Shown: positions 1 through 8,494, counted from the first letter of the stretch. The stretch is 32,362 nucleotides of DNA from Oscillospiraceae bacterium (GCA_017617795.1 JAFZVM010000085.1:1-32362), one strand, 5' to 3'. Made by a program: numbers and translations. The notes: generated by a model not told the origin, from the sequence alone.

Positions 1-693
1 CTCCCGGTTCTTCTCCATGTACCCGCAGACAGGCTGTGTCTCCGGCACGGTCAAGCCCAGACGCTCCCCGGTAAACTCCACCGCCGCATGGACGGCCTGA
101 CGGGCGGTGCGCTTGCAGCACCGGGGACCGCCGGTCTCCGCGATGGCGTTGAGACAGCGGGCGGCAAGGCGCAGGGGAAGATCCCAGACCTCCCCGGCCA
201 GGGGAGTGGAACGGGTGAGGATGCTGAAACAGATCCCAGCTCCGGCGGCGGCGCCGCAGACGCCCCAGTATCCGCAGGCGCCTCCGGGAACCTGGCGGCC
301 CCGCTTCAGGGCCTCTCCCAGGGCGGAGCGCAGGTCCAGCTCCCCGCCGCAGTTCCGGTACGCGGTGAGCAGGACGCAGGGGACGACGGCGTGGTGCTCC
401 GGTCCGTGCATATGCACGCCGGGAAGGGCAAACACTTCCTCCAGCAGCTTCTGGGGATCCTTCTCCCGGCTCCGGAGCAGCAGGGGGATGAACTCCGCGT
501 CCAGCCCCGAGGCGTGGCAACGGTCGCAGACGAAGTGCCCCTTTTCGCAGGCGCAGTTGGACAGATGCTTCTCCCCGCAGACGGCGCAGGCGCGCTCCGC
601 CGACGCCGCGGCGTAGACCAGAGGCGCGCCGCAGAGGAGACAGCCGGTATCATGGCGCTCACCGGAGGAGCGCTTGACGATCACACGAGCCAT
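1..693 (-). CDS. Cysteine-rich DUF5714-like protein (3' end cut off)
   Basis: Reading from the ATG at 693, 231 codons stay open to the window edge, so the C-terminus is missing. The protein has 17 cysteines, including three CxxC pairs (C18/C21, C36/C39, C56/C59) in an N-terminal zinc-ribbon-like part of about 60 residues. A second part contains GGACGYWGVCGAAAGAGI (about 138-154), then a CC pair at 192-193. This layout reminds me of the DUF5714 family of anaerobes, whose function I do not know; that match is from memory. The start has an upstream GAGGTG. It is the last visible gene of the minus-strand operon with the SDR and mobB, 31 bp after the SDR stop, and that gap holds a mini-hairpin. 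Metal binding is likely from the cysteines; any enzymatic role is open. Confidence 0.75.
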   Translation of the reverse strand, partial: MARVIVKRSSGERHDTGCLLCGAPLVYAAASAERACAVCGEKHLSNCACEKGHFVCDRCHASGLDAEFIPLLLRSREKDPQKLLEEVFALPGVHMHGPEHHAVVPCVLLTAYRNCGGELDLRSALGEALKRGRQVPGGACGYWGVCGAAAGAGICFSILTRSTPLAGEVWDLPLRLAARCLNAIAETGGPRCCKRTARQAVHAAVEFTGERLGLTVPETQPVCGYMEKNRE

Positions 694-706
694 AAGGACA
701 CCTCAT

Positions 707-727
707 GTGCCCGAAGGGCACGATTCA
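707..727 (+). repeat. Single mini-hairpin unit with GAA loop and ATTCA tail
   Basis: GTGCCC (707-712), loop GAA (713-715) and GGGCAC (716-721) form a perfect 6-bp stem. It is preceded by CTCAT and followed by GATTCATT. The same architecture is repeated as an array at 6225-6311 and in inverse orientation at 17390-17442. The TCA of the tail (725-727) is the TGA stop codon of the SDR gene on the minus strand. Confidence 0.6.
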
Positions 728-1669
728 TTCTTCTTCCGGATGCCAGGCGGGGACCTGGGTCTGCTTGTTGTAGATGGGGGCTGCCACGTTCCGGGGAAAT
801 ACCTTGATGAAATCCGGATTGGGCTCCTCGTCGGGGATGGCCCGTGTGATGGCGTCCGCGTGCTCCTGCCAGCCCTTCTTCCACTCCGCATGGGTGAAGA
901 TGAACAGGTCTCCCCGCATGATGCCCCGGACGACCCGTTCCCCGGCCTCCTCGGGATCCCGTTCCATCTTGCTCATGTCCAGACCGCTCAGGTCGGCCTT
1001 CTTGACGCCCTTGTTGGGGCTGACCCGCTTGGCGAAGGGGGAGCCAAGATGCATCTCCCGGATCTTGTCCGTAGTGACGTTCAGATTGGTCTTGAAGGGA
1101 CCGGGGCAGAAAACGCTGGCGCCCACGTTGGTTTCCTGCAGATCCAGGGCCAGGGTCTCCATCACGGCCATCACCGCCCGCTTGGTGGAGTTGTACAGCA
1201 CCATGCCCGGCAGGGGGATGATCCCGTTCTTGGAGGAGGTGCTCACCACCCAGCCCTCCTCCCCGTGCTTCAGGATCCGGGGAAGAATGGTCTTGATGCC
1301 GTTGAGGACGGACTTGAAGTTGATGTCGATGGCAAAGTCCATGTCCTCATAGCTGGCCTCCCAGATGGGGCCCTCCATGAGGCCGATGCCCGCGTTGTTC
1401 ACCAGGATGTGGATCTTGCCGAAGGCGGCTTCCGCCTCGTCCGCCGCCCGGACAAAGGCTTCCCGGTCCATCACGTCCAGCAGAACGGGATGGCAGGGCC
1501 AGCCCATCTCCTGAAAGATGGGCAGAGCGGCGTCCAACGCCTCCTGCCGGAAATCTGCGATGACAATGTTCGCGCCCCGTTTGGCCAGGGCCTTGGCGAT
1601 GCCCAGCCCCAGCCCGCTGGCGCCGCCGGTGACGAATGCGGTCTTTCCGTGGAAATCCTGAATACCCAT
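725..1669 (-). CDS. Short-chain dehydrogenase/reductase (SDR), 314 aa
   Basis: A classical SDR that should oxidise or reduce a hydroxyl/carbonyl group with a nicotinamide cofactor in the cytosol. Visible are the nucleotide-binding TGGASGLG (14-21), an acidic D39 at the end of strand 2 (suggesting NAD preference), NNAG (91-94), catalytic N117, S145/S146 and YNSTK (Y159, K163). At 314 aa it is about 60 residues longer than usual; the extra part is C-terminal and ends in WHPEEE. The start is the ATG at 1669, with AGGAGG seven bases upstream; a 53-residue upstream extension in frame has no such site. It lies 20 bp after mobB. The stop codon is supplied by a mini-hairpin repeat tail. The substrate cannot be read from sequence. 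Confidence 0.9.
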   Translation of the reverse strand: MGIQDFHGKTAFVTGGASGLGLGIAKALAKRGANIVIADFRQEALDAALPIFQEMGWPCHPVLLDVMDREAFVRAADEAEAAFGKIHILVNNAGIGLMEGPIWEASYEDMDFAIDINFKSVLNGIKTILPRILKHGEEGWVVSTSSKNGIIPLPGMVLYNSTKRAVMAVMETLALDLQETNVGASVFCPGPFKTNLNVTTDKIREMHLGSPFAKRVSPNKGVKKADLSGLDMSKMERDPEEAGERVVRGIMRGDLFIFTHAEWKKGWQEHADAITRAIPDEEPNPDFIKVFPRNVAAPIYNKQTQVPAWHPEEE

Positions 1670-1689
1670 AACCGTTCCTCCTGTATATG

Positions 1690-2184
1690 TTATTCCTCTT
1701 GCATACTTTTCAGCCGGTCCCGCAGGAGCCGGGCCACCCCCGCCGCATCCGAAAGAGCGAACGCGGGCACCCCGGGAAGCCGGACCTCCGTGTCCGTCAC
1801 CAGGGCCAGCAGAGTGGCAGGATCGCACACCGGCTCCCGTGAAACGGAGCCCCGGAGGATCTCGATCTTGAGCCAGGAGGAATGCTTGAAGCCTTCCAGC
1901 AGGATCAGATCCGCCTCGGGGAACAGGGCGGAAAGCTCGGTTTCCGATACCCGGGCGTATTTCACGGCCTGGAATTTCTCCCCGTCGAACACGGCGGTCC
2001 CCATGGCTCCCGCCTCCAGGAGGCGGAAGGTATCCGTTCCCTCCCGGTCCGGGAGGAAGGAATGTCCGTCGTGCTTGATGACGGCCACCCGCAGCCCCAG
2101 AGCCTTCAGCTCCGGGATCAGGGCGGCGAGAAAGGTGGTCTTGCCGGAGTTCTTCACCCCGGAAACCGCGATCAGCTCAGCCAT
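1690..2184 (-). CDS. mobB: Molybdopterin-guanine dinucleotide biosynthesis protein MobB-like GTPase
   Basis: A 164-aa P-loop protein of the MobB family, which binds GTP and assists formation or insertion of the guanine dinucleotide form of the molybdenum cofactor. The Walker A motif GVKNSGKTT is at residues 9-17, followed by the family segment VIKHDGHSF and a conserved LILLEGFKHS stretch typical of MobB. The length matches the family. The ATG at 2184 overlaps the stop of the upstream gene by 8 bp (ATGGCTGA), and AAGGAGGT stands 8 bases upstream. No mobA or molybdoenzyme gene is in view, so its partner must lie elsewhere. Confidence 0.88.
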   Translation of the reverse strand: MAELIAVSGVKNSGKTTFLAALIPELKALGLRVAVIKHDGHSFLPDREGTDTFRLLEAGAMGTAVFDGEKFQAVKYARVSETELSALFPEADLILLEGFKHSSWLKIEILRGSVSREPVCDPATLLALVTDTEVRLPGVPAFALSDAAGVARLLRDRLKSMQEE

Positions 2185-2614
2185 CCTCCCGACCTCCTTC
2201 CGCTTCCTCCGACGGGGGCTGCCAGAGATACAGTCCCTCTCCGATAGCCAGGACCCGGAGCAGCTCCAGCAGCTTTTCATCCGGGGCGTAGACCGTCAGC
2301 CAGGTCTCGTCCGGCTGGGAAACGATCATGGAGTCCTCCAGGAGGATGGAGAGGGATCCTCTGCGCATCTCCTCCGCGATCTGCTCTGGCGGGGGATTGA
2401 GGGGTCCGTCCTCCTCCAGGGAAAGGTCCCGGTAGCAGTTCAGCTTGAGAACGAGGTCGATGTGCTTCTGCTTCACCGCGGCCAGGCGCAGCGGGTCCAG
2501 GTAATACTTCTCGACGGCAAAATACTGCCCGGGGCTGTCCTTCGGGACCTGCTCCGGCAGGATATCGATGATCCGGTAAGATGCCCGGAGCAGTTCGTCG
2601 ATCGTTTTGTTCAT
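2177..2614 (-). CDS. Unrecognised 145-aa protein encoded upstream of mobB
   Basis: I do not recognise this protein. It is soluble and acidic, with no membrane segment, signal peptide or cysteine cluster (one Cys near residue 60). It begins MNKTIDELLRASYRIIDILP and ends in a Glu/Gly/Asp-rich tail. The middle, from about residue 75, looks like an alpha/beta fold with EQIAEEMRRGSLSILLEDS. The start at 2614 has AGGAAG upstream. Its last 8 bases overlap the mobB start, implying translational coupling. A role tied to its neighbour mobB is only a guess from position. Confidence 0.75.
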   Translation of the reverse strand: MNKTIDELLRASYRIIDILPEQVPKDSPGQYFAVEKYYLDPLRLAAVKQKHIDLVLKLNCYRDLSLEEDGPLNPPPEQIAEEMRRGSLSILLEDSMIVSQPDETWLTVYAPDEKLLELLRVLAIGEGLYLWQPPSEEAEGGREDG

Positions 2615-2721
2615 CCGGCCTGGCTTCCTTTCCGTGGGGATATATCCACTCTATCATACCCAGCCCTCCTCCGCAAGCCGTGAGCGCAGAAAAGACGGGG
2701 AGGAGACGGCCTGGCCCTTGA

Positions 2722-2750
2722 TTGACAGGGTCAGACGGGGCGTGTACAAT
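2722..2750 (+). promoter_or_regulatory. Near-consensus sigma-A promoter
   Basis: TTGACA (2722-2727), a 17-bp spacer and TACAAT (2745-2750) give 11 of 12 consensus bases. Transcription would start near 2757, downstream of the ATG at 2749. This rules out that ATG and the TTG at 2722 as starts of the following gene and points to the TTG at 2782. Confidence 0.85.
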
Positions 2751-2781
2751 GAATCAAAGCATCAAAAGGAAGGTGAGGGAA

Positions 2782-3093
2782 TTGAACGGTCGAGCCTGGT
2801 TCGTCTGCCGCCCCAGGGATCTGGAGGCGCTGCGGGCCCTGCATCCCCTGGACGGGGAGCGGCCCTTCCGGGTGGTTGCGGAGCTCTTTCTGGAGGAGAT
2901 GGAGTTCCGGAATTTTCTCGCCGATCTGTATGCGGACCGGGATTTCCTGGAGCGGTACGCCTCCCTCTGCTCCGGGGATGAGCCCATGACCTGCCTGCTG
3001 GTGCGCTGCGAAGGGGACCGGAACGGGATCCTGGCGGTACCGGGGAAGGGCGGATTTATCGAATGGGCCGCCTGGACGGAGACGGAGGCGTGA
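2782..3093 (+). CDS. Unrecognised 103-aa protein, TTG start
   Basis: I do not recognise the family with certainty. The protein is soluble, acidic and rich in aromatic and Arg/Glu residues (for example AELFLEEMEFRNFLADLYAD), with three cysteines and no visible metal motif. I chose the TTG at 2782 because AAGGAAGGTGAGG lies just upstream and because the promoter overlaps every earlier in-frame start. It is followed after 97 bp by the ene-reductase gene on the same strand, so the two may share a transcript; the short GC hairpin between them has no T-run and is unlikely to terminate. Confidence 0.75.
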   Translation: MNGRAWFVCRPRDLEALRALHPLDGERPFRVVAELFLEEMEFRNFLADLYADRDFLERYASLCSGDEPMTCLLVRCEGDRNGILAVPGKGGFIEWAAWTETEA

Positions 3094-3190
3094 AGCCCGG
3101 CCCTTTCGGGCCCGCGGAATGAAAGACAGTTTTGCCCCGGGTCTCCCGGAGGCTGATCGGACCAGAGAAAGAAGAAAGGAATGGACGACC

Positions 3191-5158
3191 ATGAGCGAAT
3201 TCAAGTATCCCCATCTTTTCGAACCCATCCGTCTGGGGAACACCCTGTTCCGCAACCGGATCTTTGCCTCCCCGACCGGGTATGTGAACATGACCGGGGA
3301 CAATATCCTGCCTCCCGGCGCCGCCGCCTACTATGCCCGGAAGGCCCTGGGCGGGGCGGCCAGCGTCGCCACCTGCGAGCTCATCACGGACGGGGAGCTG
3401 GGCCGGGGCGGAGCGGACCACGTGGCCATCGAGGATCCCCGGGCCTTCCATCCCCTGTGCCGTCTGGCGGAGGAAGTCACACGTCACGGGGCGGTAGCCA
3501 CGGCGGAGCTGCAGCACGCGGGCATGTTTGCCAACCGGGTCCCCGCCTTCATGGGGGCAAAGAACCTGGGCTTTGCCTACGGCCCCGTGGAGATGCAGGT
3601 GGGGGACCGGTTGGTGCCGGAGATGCCGGAGGAGATCATCGAGCGCACCATTCAGAAATACGCCCAGGCCGCCCTCATCACCAAGCGGGCGGGCTTCGGC
3701 ATGGTCCTGGTCCACGCGGGCCACGGCTGGCTGCTGCATCAGTTCGTCTCTCCCATCACCAACACCCGGAAGGATAAGTGGGGCGGAGCGCCTATCGAGA
3801 ACCGGGCCCGGTTCACGGTGGAGATCGTGAAGGCCATCAAGAAGGCCTGCGGCGCCTCCTTCCCCGTGGAAGTGCGCATCAGCGGCAGCGAGTGCTACGA
3901 CGGAGGCTACGGCATCGAGGAGGGCATCGCCTTTGCCAGACAGCTGGACGGCCTCTGCGACCTGATCCACGTCTCCGCCGGGAACCACGAGGTGGAGGAG
4001 GTCTTCGCCGTCACCCATCCCAGCATGTTCCTGGGAGAGGGACCCAACGTGAAATACGCCGCGGAGATCAAAAAGCACGTGAAGACCCCGGTGGCCACCG
4101 TGGGCGCCCTGGGAGAGCCGGAGATGCTGGAGGAGATCATCGCCTCCGGCCAGGCGGACGTGGTGGAGATGGCCCGTGCGCTTCTGGCGGACCCGGATCT
4201 GCCCCTGAAGATCCGCACCGGCCGGGAGGACGAGATCAAGCAGTGCATGCGCTGCCTCAGCTGCTTCTCCACGGAGATGAACTGCGGCGAGCCCTACTGC
4301 GCCATCAATCCGGAGACCGGACGGGAGCTGGACATGAAGTACGACTTCCCCAAGGCGAAGGTCTCCCGCCGGGTCCTGGTGGTTGGCGGCGGCGTCGGCG
4401 GCATGCAGGCCGCCCTCACCTGCGCGGAGCGGGGACATGAGGTCATCCTCTGCGAAAAGGGCAGCGAGCTGGGGGGCTCCATCCGCTGCGAGCGGAACGT
4501 GCCCTTCAAACGGAAGCTGGATATCTATCTGAACAGTCAGGCCCGGGCGGTGGAGAAGGCCCCCATCGACCTGCGGCTGAATACGGAGGTCACGCCGGAG
4601 TACGCCCTGTCCCTGAAGCCGGATGTGATCATCGCCGCCACCGGGGCCCGGCCCATCCGACCCAATATCCCGGGCATCGGCGGGGCAAACGTCCTGGGGG
4701 CGGAGCAGGCGTATCTGGAACCGGAGAAGACGGGAAAAAAGGTGTGCATCCTGGGCGCCGGGCTGGTGGGCCTGGAGCTGGCCATTTACCTGGCCATGCA
4801 GGGCCGGGAGGTCCAGGTGGTGGAGATGGCGCCCCAGATCAACGACGGGGGGAATTTCCTTCACGCCATCGGCCTGAAGGCGGAGCTGAACAAGCGGAAG
4901 GTGAAGGTGGACCTGAATACCAAGGCCCTGGAGATCCGGCCGGAGGGGGTCCTGTGCGCGGGAACCGAAGGGGAAAAGCTCTATTCGGCGGACACGGTGA
5001 TCTACGCCGTGGGCCAGCGGCCGGAATCCGAGGCCGCCCTGGCCCTGCGCTTCTGCGCCCCGGAGTTCTACCAGATCGGAGACTGCCTCAGCCCCCGGAA
5101 CATCACCGCCGCCACCTCCGCCGCCTTCCATACCGCCAGGGATATCGGGAGATTCTGA
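3191..5158 (+). CDS. OYE/2,4-dienoyl-CoA reductase-like FMN-FAD-[4Fe-4S] oxidoreductase
   Basis: A 655-aa flavoenzyme of the FadH/BaiCD/BaiH/enoate reductase type. These enzymes reduce activated C=C bonds, passing electrons from NAD(P)H through FAD and a 4Fe-4S cluster to FMN. The N-terminal TIM barrel (about 1-345) has HAGHGWLLHQF (175-185) and NTRKDKWGGAPIENR (191-205), both hallmarks. The cluster cysteines are C352, C355, C358 and C370, with an extra C365. A dinucleotide-binding fold follows: VVGGGVGG (397-404), ATGA (483-486), GAGLVGLE (522-529) and the terminal GD (630-631). The start at 3191 has AAGGA 10 bases upstream; a 24-residue in-frame extension is less likely. Possible substrates include enoyl-CoAs, cinnamate-type acids, bile acids or steroids; sequence alone does not decide. 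Confidence 0.92.
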   Translation: MSEFKYPHLFEPIRLGNTLFRNRIFASPTGYVNMTGDNILPPGAAAYYARKALGGAASVATCELITDGELGRGGADHVAIEDPRAFHPLCRLAEEVTRHGAVATAELQHAGMFANRVPAFMGAKNLGFAYGPVEMQVGDRLVPEMPEEIIERTIQKYAQAALITKRAGFGMVLVHAGHGWLLHQFVSPITNTRKDKWGGAPIENRARFTVEIVKAIKKACGASFPVEVRISGSECYDGGYGIEEGIAFARQLDGLCDLIHVSAGNHEVEEVFAVTHPSMFLGEGPNVKYAAEIKKHVKTPVATVGALGEPEMLEEIIASGQADVVEMARALLADPDLPLKIRTGREDEIKQCMRCLSCFSTEMNCGEPYCAINPETGRELDMKYDFPKAKVSRRVLVVGGGVGGMQAALTCAERGHEVILCEKGSELGGSIRCERNVPFKRKLDIYLNSQARAVEKAPIDLRLNTEVTPEYALSLKPDVIIAATGARPIRPNIPGIGGANVLGAEQAYLEPEKTGKKVCILGAGLVGLELAIYLAMQGREVQVVEMAPQINDGGNFLHAIGLKAELNKRKVKVDLNTKALEIRPEGVLCAGTEGEKLYSADTVIYAVGQRPESEAALALRFCAPEFYQIGDCLSPRNITAATSAAFHTARDIGRF

Positions 5159-5183
5159 ACGGGGAGTAAGGGCCCAGCCTGGG

Positions 5184-5356
5184 GGCGTATCATGGATCGT
5201 TGCTGCCGATGATTTTGCCAAGTTGCCTCCGGCGGCCAGCTTTCTTTTTGTGCGACAAATAGAAAGCCGGAAAAGAAAAAGCGCCGAAGGAAACCTATTC
5301 CGAGGCGGTTTCCTTTGGAATCCTTCCCCGACGGCGAAAGGGGCCCCGCCCCCTTC
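5184..5356 (+). repeat. Structured intergenic element, copy 1 (three hairpins)
   Basis: This stretch matches the reverse complement of 5940-6122. Shared landmarks, in order, are ATGGATC, CTGCCGATG, CAAGTTGCCTCCGGCGG, CCTATTCCGAGGCGGTTTCC and AATCCTTCCCCGACGGC. It folds as an imperfect 16-bp hairpin (5236-5251 with 5255-5270, 14 pairs), a 9-bp hairpin (5287-5295 with 5307-5315) and a weaker GC-rich hairpin near 5336-5356. It holds no credible gene. The rest of the gap to 5469 shows nothing else I can name. Confidence 0.75.
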
Positions 5357-5469
5357 GATCCCCCAGCGAGAGACGGGGAACAACGGAAGGAGCCTTACTG
5401 TACTTAACTGTTGCTTTGGAATGATCCTTCCGGGGAGAATCATGATCCTGGTGCGAGGAGGTTGACGCA

Positions 5470-5799
5470 ATGACAGAGAACAATCTGGGAAAGCGGAAAA
5501 GGACTACCGCAATCGTGGTCATTGTCGTTGTGCTTCTCCTTTTGGCCGCTTTGACCGGTTTTGTGATCCAGCGATCTTACTATCCCATGGACGGAGAAGT
5601 GAGGATACAGTCAAAAGAGCAAAGCAATGGTTTCACAGTCACGATCGAGCAGGGATTTCGCGACGGGCAAAAGCGGGGAGAGTTTTATCTGAAATGCACG
5701 GAAGAACAGTACGATTCCGTTGAGATCGGGGATATCGTTGACTGCGCCAGAACGCAGAGCACGCTTACGCACAAGGGAAAGGTGCATCGGTTTCACTGA
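5470..5799 (+). CDS. Small single-pass membrane protein (109 aa), unrecognised
   Basis: The protein has a short basic N-terminus (KRKR near residues 9-12), one strongly hydrophobic segment (about 15-36, IVVIVVVLLLLAALTGFVI) and an extracytoplasmic tail of about 70 residues with one or two beta-rich stretches and two cysteines (KCTEEQYDSVEIGDIVDCAR). The segment is either a membrane anchor or an uncleaved signal. A very strong GAGGAGGT site precedes the ATG. The gene is clearly AT-richer than its neighbours and sits alone between two inverted copies of a repeat element, which suggests separate ancestry. No family is recognised. Confidence 0.75.
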   Translation: MTENNLGKRKRTTAIVVIVVVLLLLAALTGFVIQRSYYPMDGEVRIQSKEQSNGFTVTIEQGFRDGQKRGEFYLKCTEEQYDSVEIGDIVDCARTQSTLTHKGKVHRFH

Positions 5800-5814
5800 C
5801 GGGCAGAGCAGTTT

Positions 5815-5841
5815 ATGGGCAAGGTATTCAGCCTTGCCCAT
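5815..5841 (+). terminator. Hairpin just after the small membrane protein gene
   Basis: ATGGGCAAGG (5815-5824), a 7-base loop and CCTTGCCCAT (5832-5841) form a perfect 10-bp stem 15 bases after the stop codon. No T-run follows, so it may stabilise the mRNA end rather than terminate. The following bases GATTCAC resemble the tail of the mini-hairpin repeats. Confidence 0.4.
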
Positions 5842-5939
5842 GATTCACAAAAGGTCGATTATTCCTCCAATTTCCGCCATAGCCTCCGCTTTGTCGGGAG
5901 CTTCGCGGTTTCCGTCTCCCGTCCCCGGAAGGAGGATCC

Positions 5940-6122
5940 AATGGGGGAAACCGCCGCGCGGTTTCCCCCTTGGCCGTCGGGGAAGGATTCCAAAGGAAAC
6001 CGCCTCGGAATAGGTTTCCTTTGGCGGTTTCTTTTGCCACTTTCTTTGGCGGCAAAGAAAGTGGCCCGCCGGAGGCAACTTGACGAAAACATCGGCAGAA
6101 ATGATCCATAGGTACTGCCCCG
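5940..6122 (-). repeat. Structured intergenic element, copy 2 (inverted)
   Basis: This is the inverted partner of 5184-5356. Three stems are clear: 5943-5954 with 5958-5969 (12 perfect pairs, 3-base loop), 5990-6001 with 6013-6024 (12 perfect pairs, 11-base loop identical to copy 1), and 6036-6047 with 6054-6065 (12 perfect pairs, 6-base loop). The outer stems differ in sequence from copy 1 but still pair. Beyond it, 6162-6170 pairs with 6174-6183 (one bulge), perhaps an extra part of the element. Nothing else in 5842-6224 looks like a gene. Confidence 0.78.
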
Positions 6123-6224
6123 TGGTGAACAGCCCCAGGGGAAGGCAGTCCGCGCGGCGGGGACGGAGAGAACCTCTTCCGTCAGAGCTGCTTGTTGTTA
6201 CGCTCCCACAGTCATCCCGGTCCC

Positions 6225-6311
6225 TCATGCCCCGCAGGGCAATTCATGACGCGCAGCGTCAATTCACGTTCCGAAGGAACAATTCACGCGCCTGCCAGGC
6301 GCCATTCATCG
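6225..6311 (+). repeat. Array of four mini-hairpins separated by AATTCAY spacers
   Basis: Four short hairpins follow one another: 6229-6240 (GCCC/GGGC), 6248-6260 (GACGC, loop GCA, GCGTC), 6268-6280 (GTTCC, loop GAA, GGAAC) and 6288-6302 (GCGCCT, loop GCC, AGGCGC). They are joined by 7-base spacers AATTCAT, AATTCAC and AATTCAC, with CTCAT before the first and CATTCATCG after the last. Stems differ completely in sequence, yet each is self-complementary. The array lies downstream of the groEL terminator. Confidence 0.75.
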
Positions 6312-6352
6312 ATTGGTAGAGAACCTGATCTTCGGTAAAGACGATGATGAAC

Positions 6353-6385
6353 AAAAACCGCCCCCGGTCCGAAGACCGGGGGCGG
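6353..6385 (-). terminator. Rho-independent terminator of groESL
   Basis: A 12-bp GC-rich stem (6358-6369 with 6374-6385, loop CGAA) is followed on the minus strand by TTTTTGTT. It begins 36 bases after the groEL stop codon. Confidence 0.9.
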
Positions 6386-6421
6386 AGCATGCGTTATGGG
6401 TTCAGGGGCAAGCCTTACCGC

Positions 6422-8059
<1,638 letters not shown>

Positions 8060-8069
8060 TTACCTCCTG

Positions 8070-8357
8070 TCAGTCTTCCACTACGGCAAGAATGTCGTTC
8101 TGCCGCACGATGGTGTATTCCACGCCGTCTACCTTGACCTGGGTGCCGCTGTACTTGCCGGTGATGACCTTGTCGCCGGGTTCCACGGTCATCTCGACTT
8201 CGTTGCCGTCCACCAGGCCGCCGGGGCCTACGGCGATGACTTCAAAGATCTGGGGCTTCTCCTGGGCGGCGCTGGTGAGGATGATGCCGGCCTTGGTGGT
8301 CTCCTCCGCGTCCACCTGCTTCACGATCACGCGATCAGACAAAGGGATGAGCTTCAT
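8070..8357 (-). CDS. groES: Co-chaperonin GroES (Hsp10)
   Basis: A 95-aa subunit of the heptameric lid of GroEL. MKLIPLSDRVIVKQ at the N-terminus, the mobile-loop segment (ETTKAGIILTSAAQEKPQ, about 19-36) and VGPG are diagnostic. The start is the ATG at 8357, because GGAGGT lies 7 bases upstream; the in-frame ATG at 8372 would overlap that site. First gene of the groESL operon. Confidence 0.98.
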   Translation of the reverse strand: MKLIPLSDRVIVKQVDAEETTKAGIILTSAAQEKPQIFEVIAVGPGGLVDGNEVEMTVEPGDKVITGKYSGTQVKVDGVEYTIVRQNDILAVVED

Positions 8358-8402
8358 GGTATATACCTCCATATGCGTAAGATGCGCTTTAGTTTTGTGG
8401 TA

Positions 8403-8429
8403 TTAGCACTCATTCACCCTGAGTGCTAA
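8403..8429. promoter_or_regulatory. CIRCE operator (HrcA binding site)
   Basis: TTAGCACTC (8403-8411), a 9-base spacer and GAGTGCTAA (8421-8429) match the CIRCE consensus perfectly. It lies between the groES promoter and start codon, the standard place for HrcA repression. No hrcA gene is in the window. Confidence 0.98.
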
Positions 8430-8437
8430 CGCAATAT

Positions 8438-8466
8438 ATAATAACCCAAGTATACCCATTGTGCAA
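8438..8466 (-). promoter_or_regulatory. groESL sigma-A promoter
   Basis: On the minus strand TTGCAC (8466-8461), a 17-bp spacer and TATTAT (8443-8438) lie directly upstream of CIRCE, so the operator covers the transcription start. Confidence 0.85.
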
Positions 8467-8494
8467 GCATAAAATAGCGAATAATCGGAGAAAA

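Noticed and set aside
3097..3116. GC-rich hairpin after the 103-aa gene as terminator
   Set aside because: The stem is short (GGCCC/GGGCC) and no T-run follows, so read-through into the ene-reductase gene is likely.
3056..5470. Long open frame on the minus strand across the ene-reductase gene
   Set aside because: It is antisense to a gene with clear motifs, has low-complexity His/Gly/Leu/Arg-rich translation, and lacks a ribosome binding site. GC-rich third positions keep antisense frames open.
6225..6311. Possible CRISPR array
   Set aside because: The constant part is only 7 bases, the variable parts are self-complementary hairpins, and no cas genes are present.
5842..6330. Several short open frames on both strands in the repeat-rich gap
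   Set aside because: They translate hairpin repeats, lack ribosome binding sites and show no protein-like composition.
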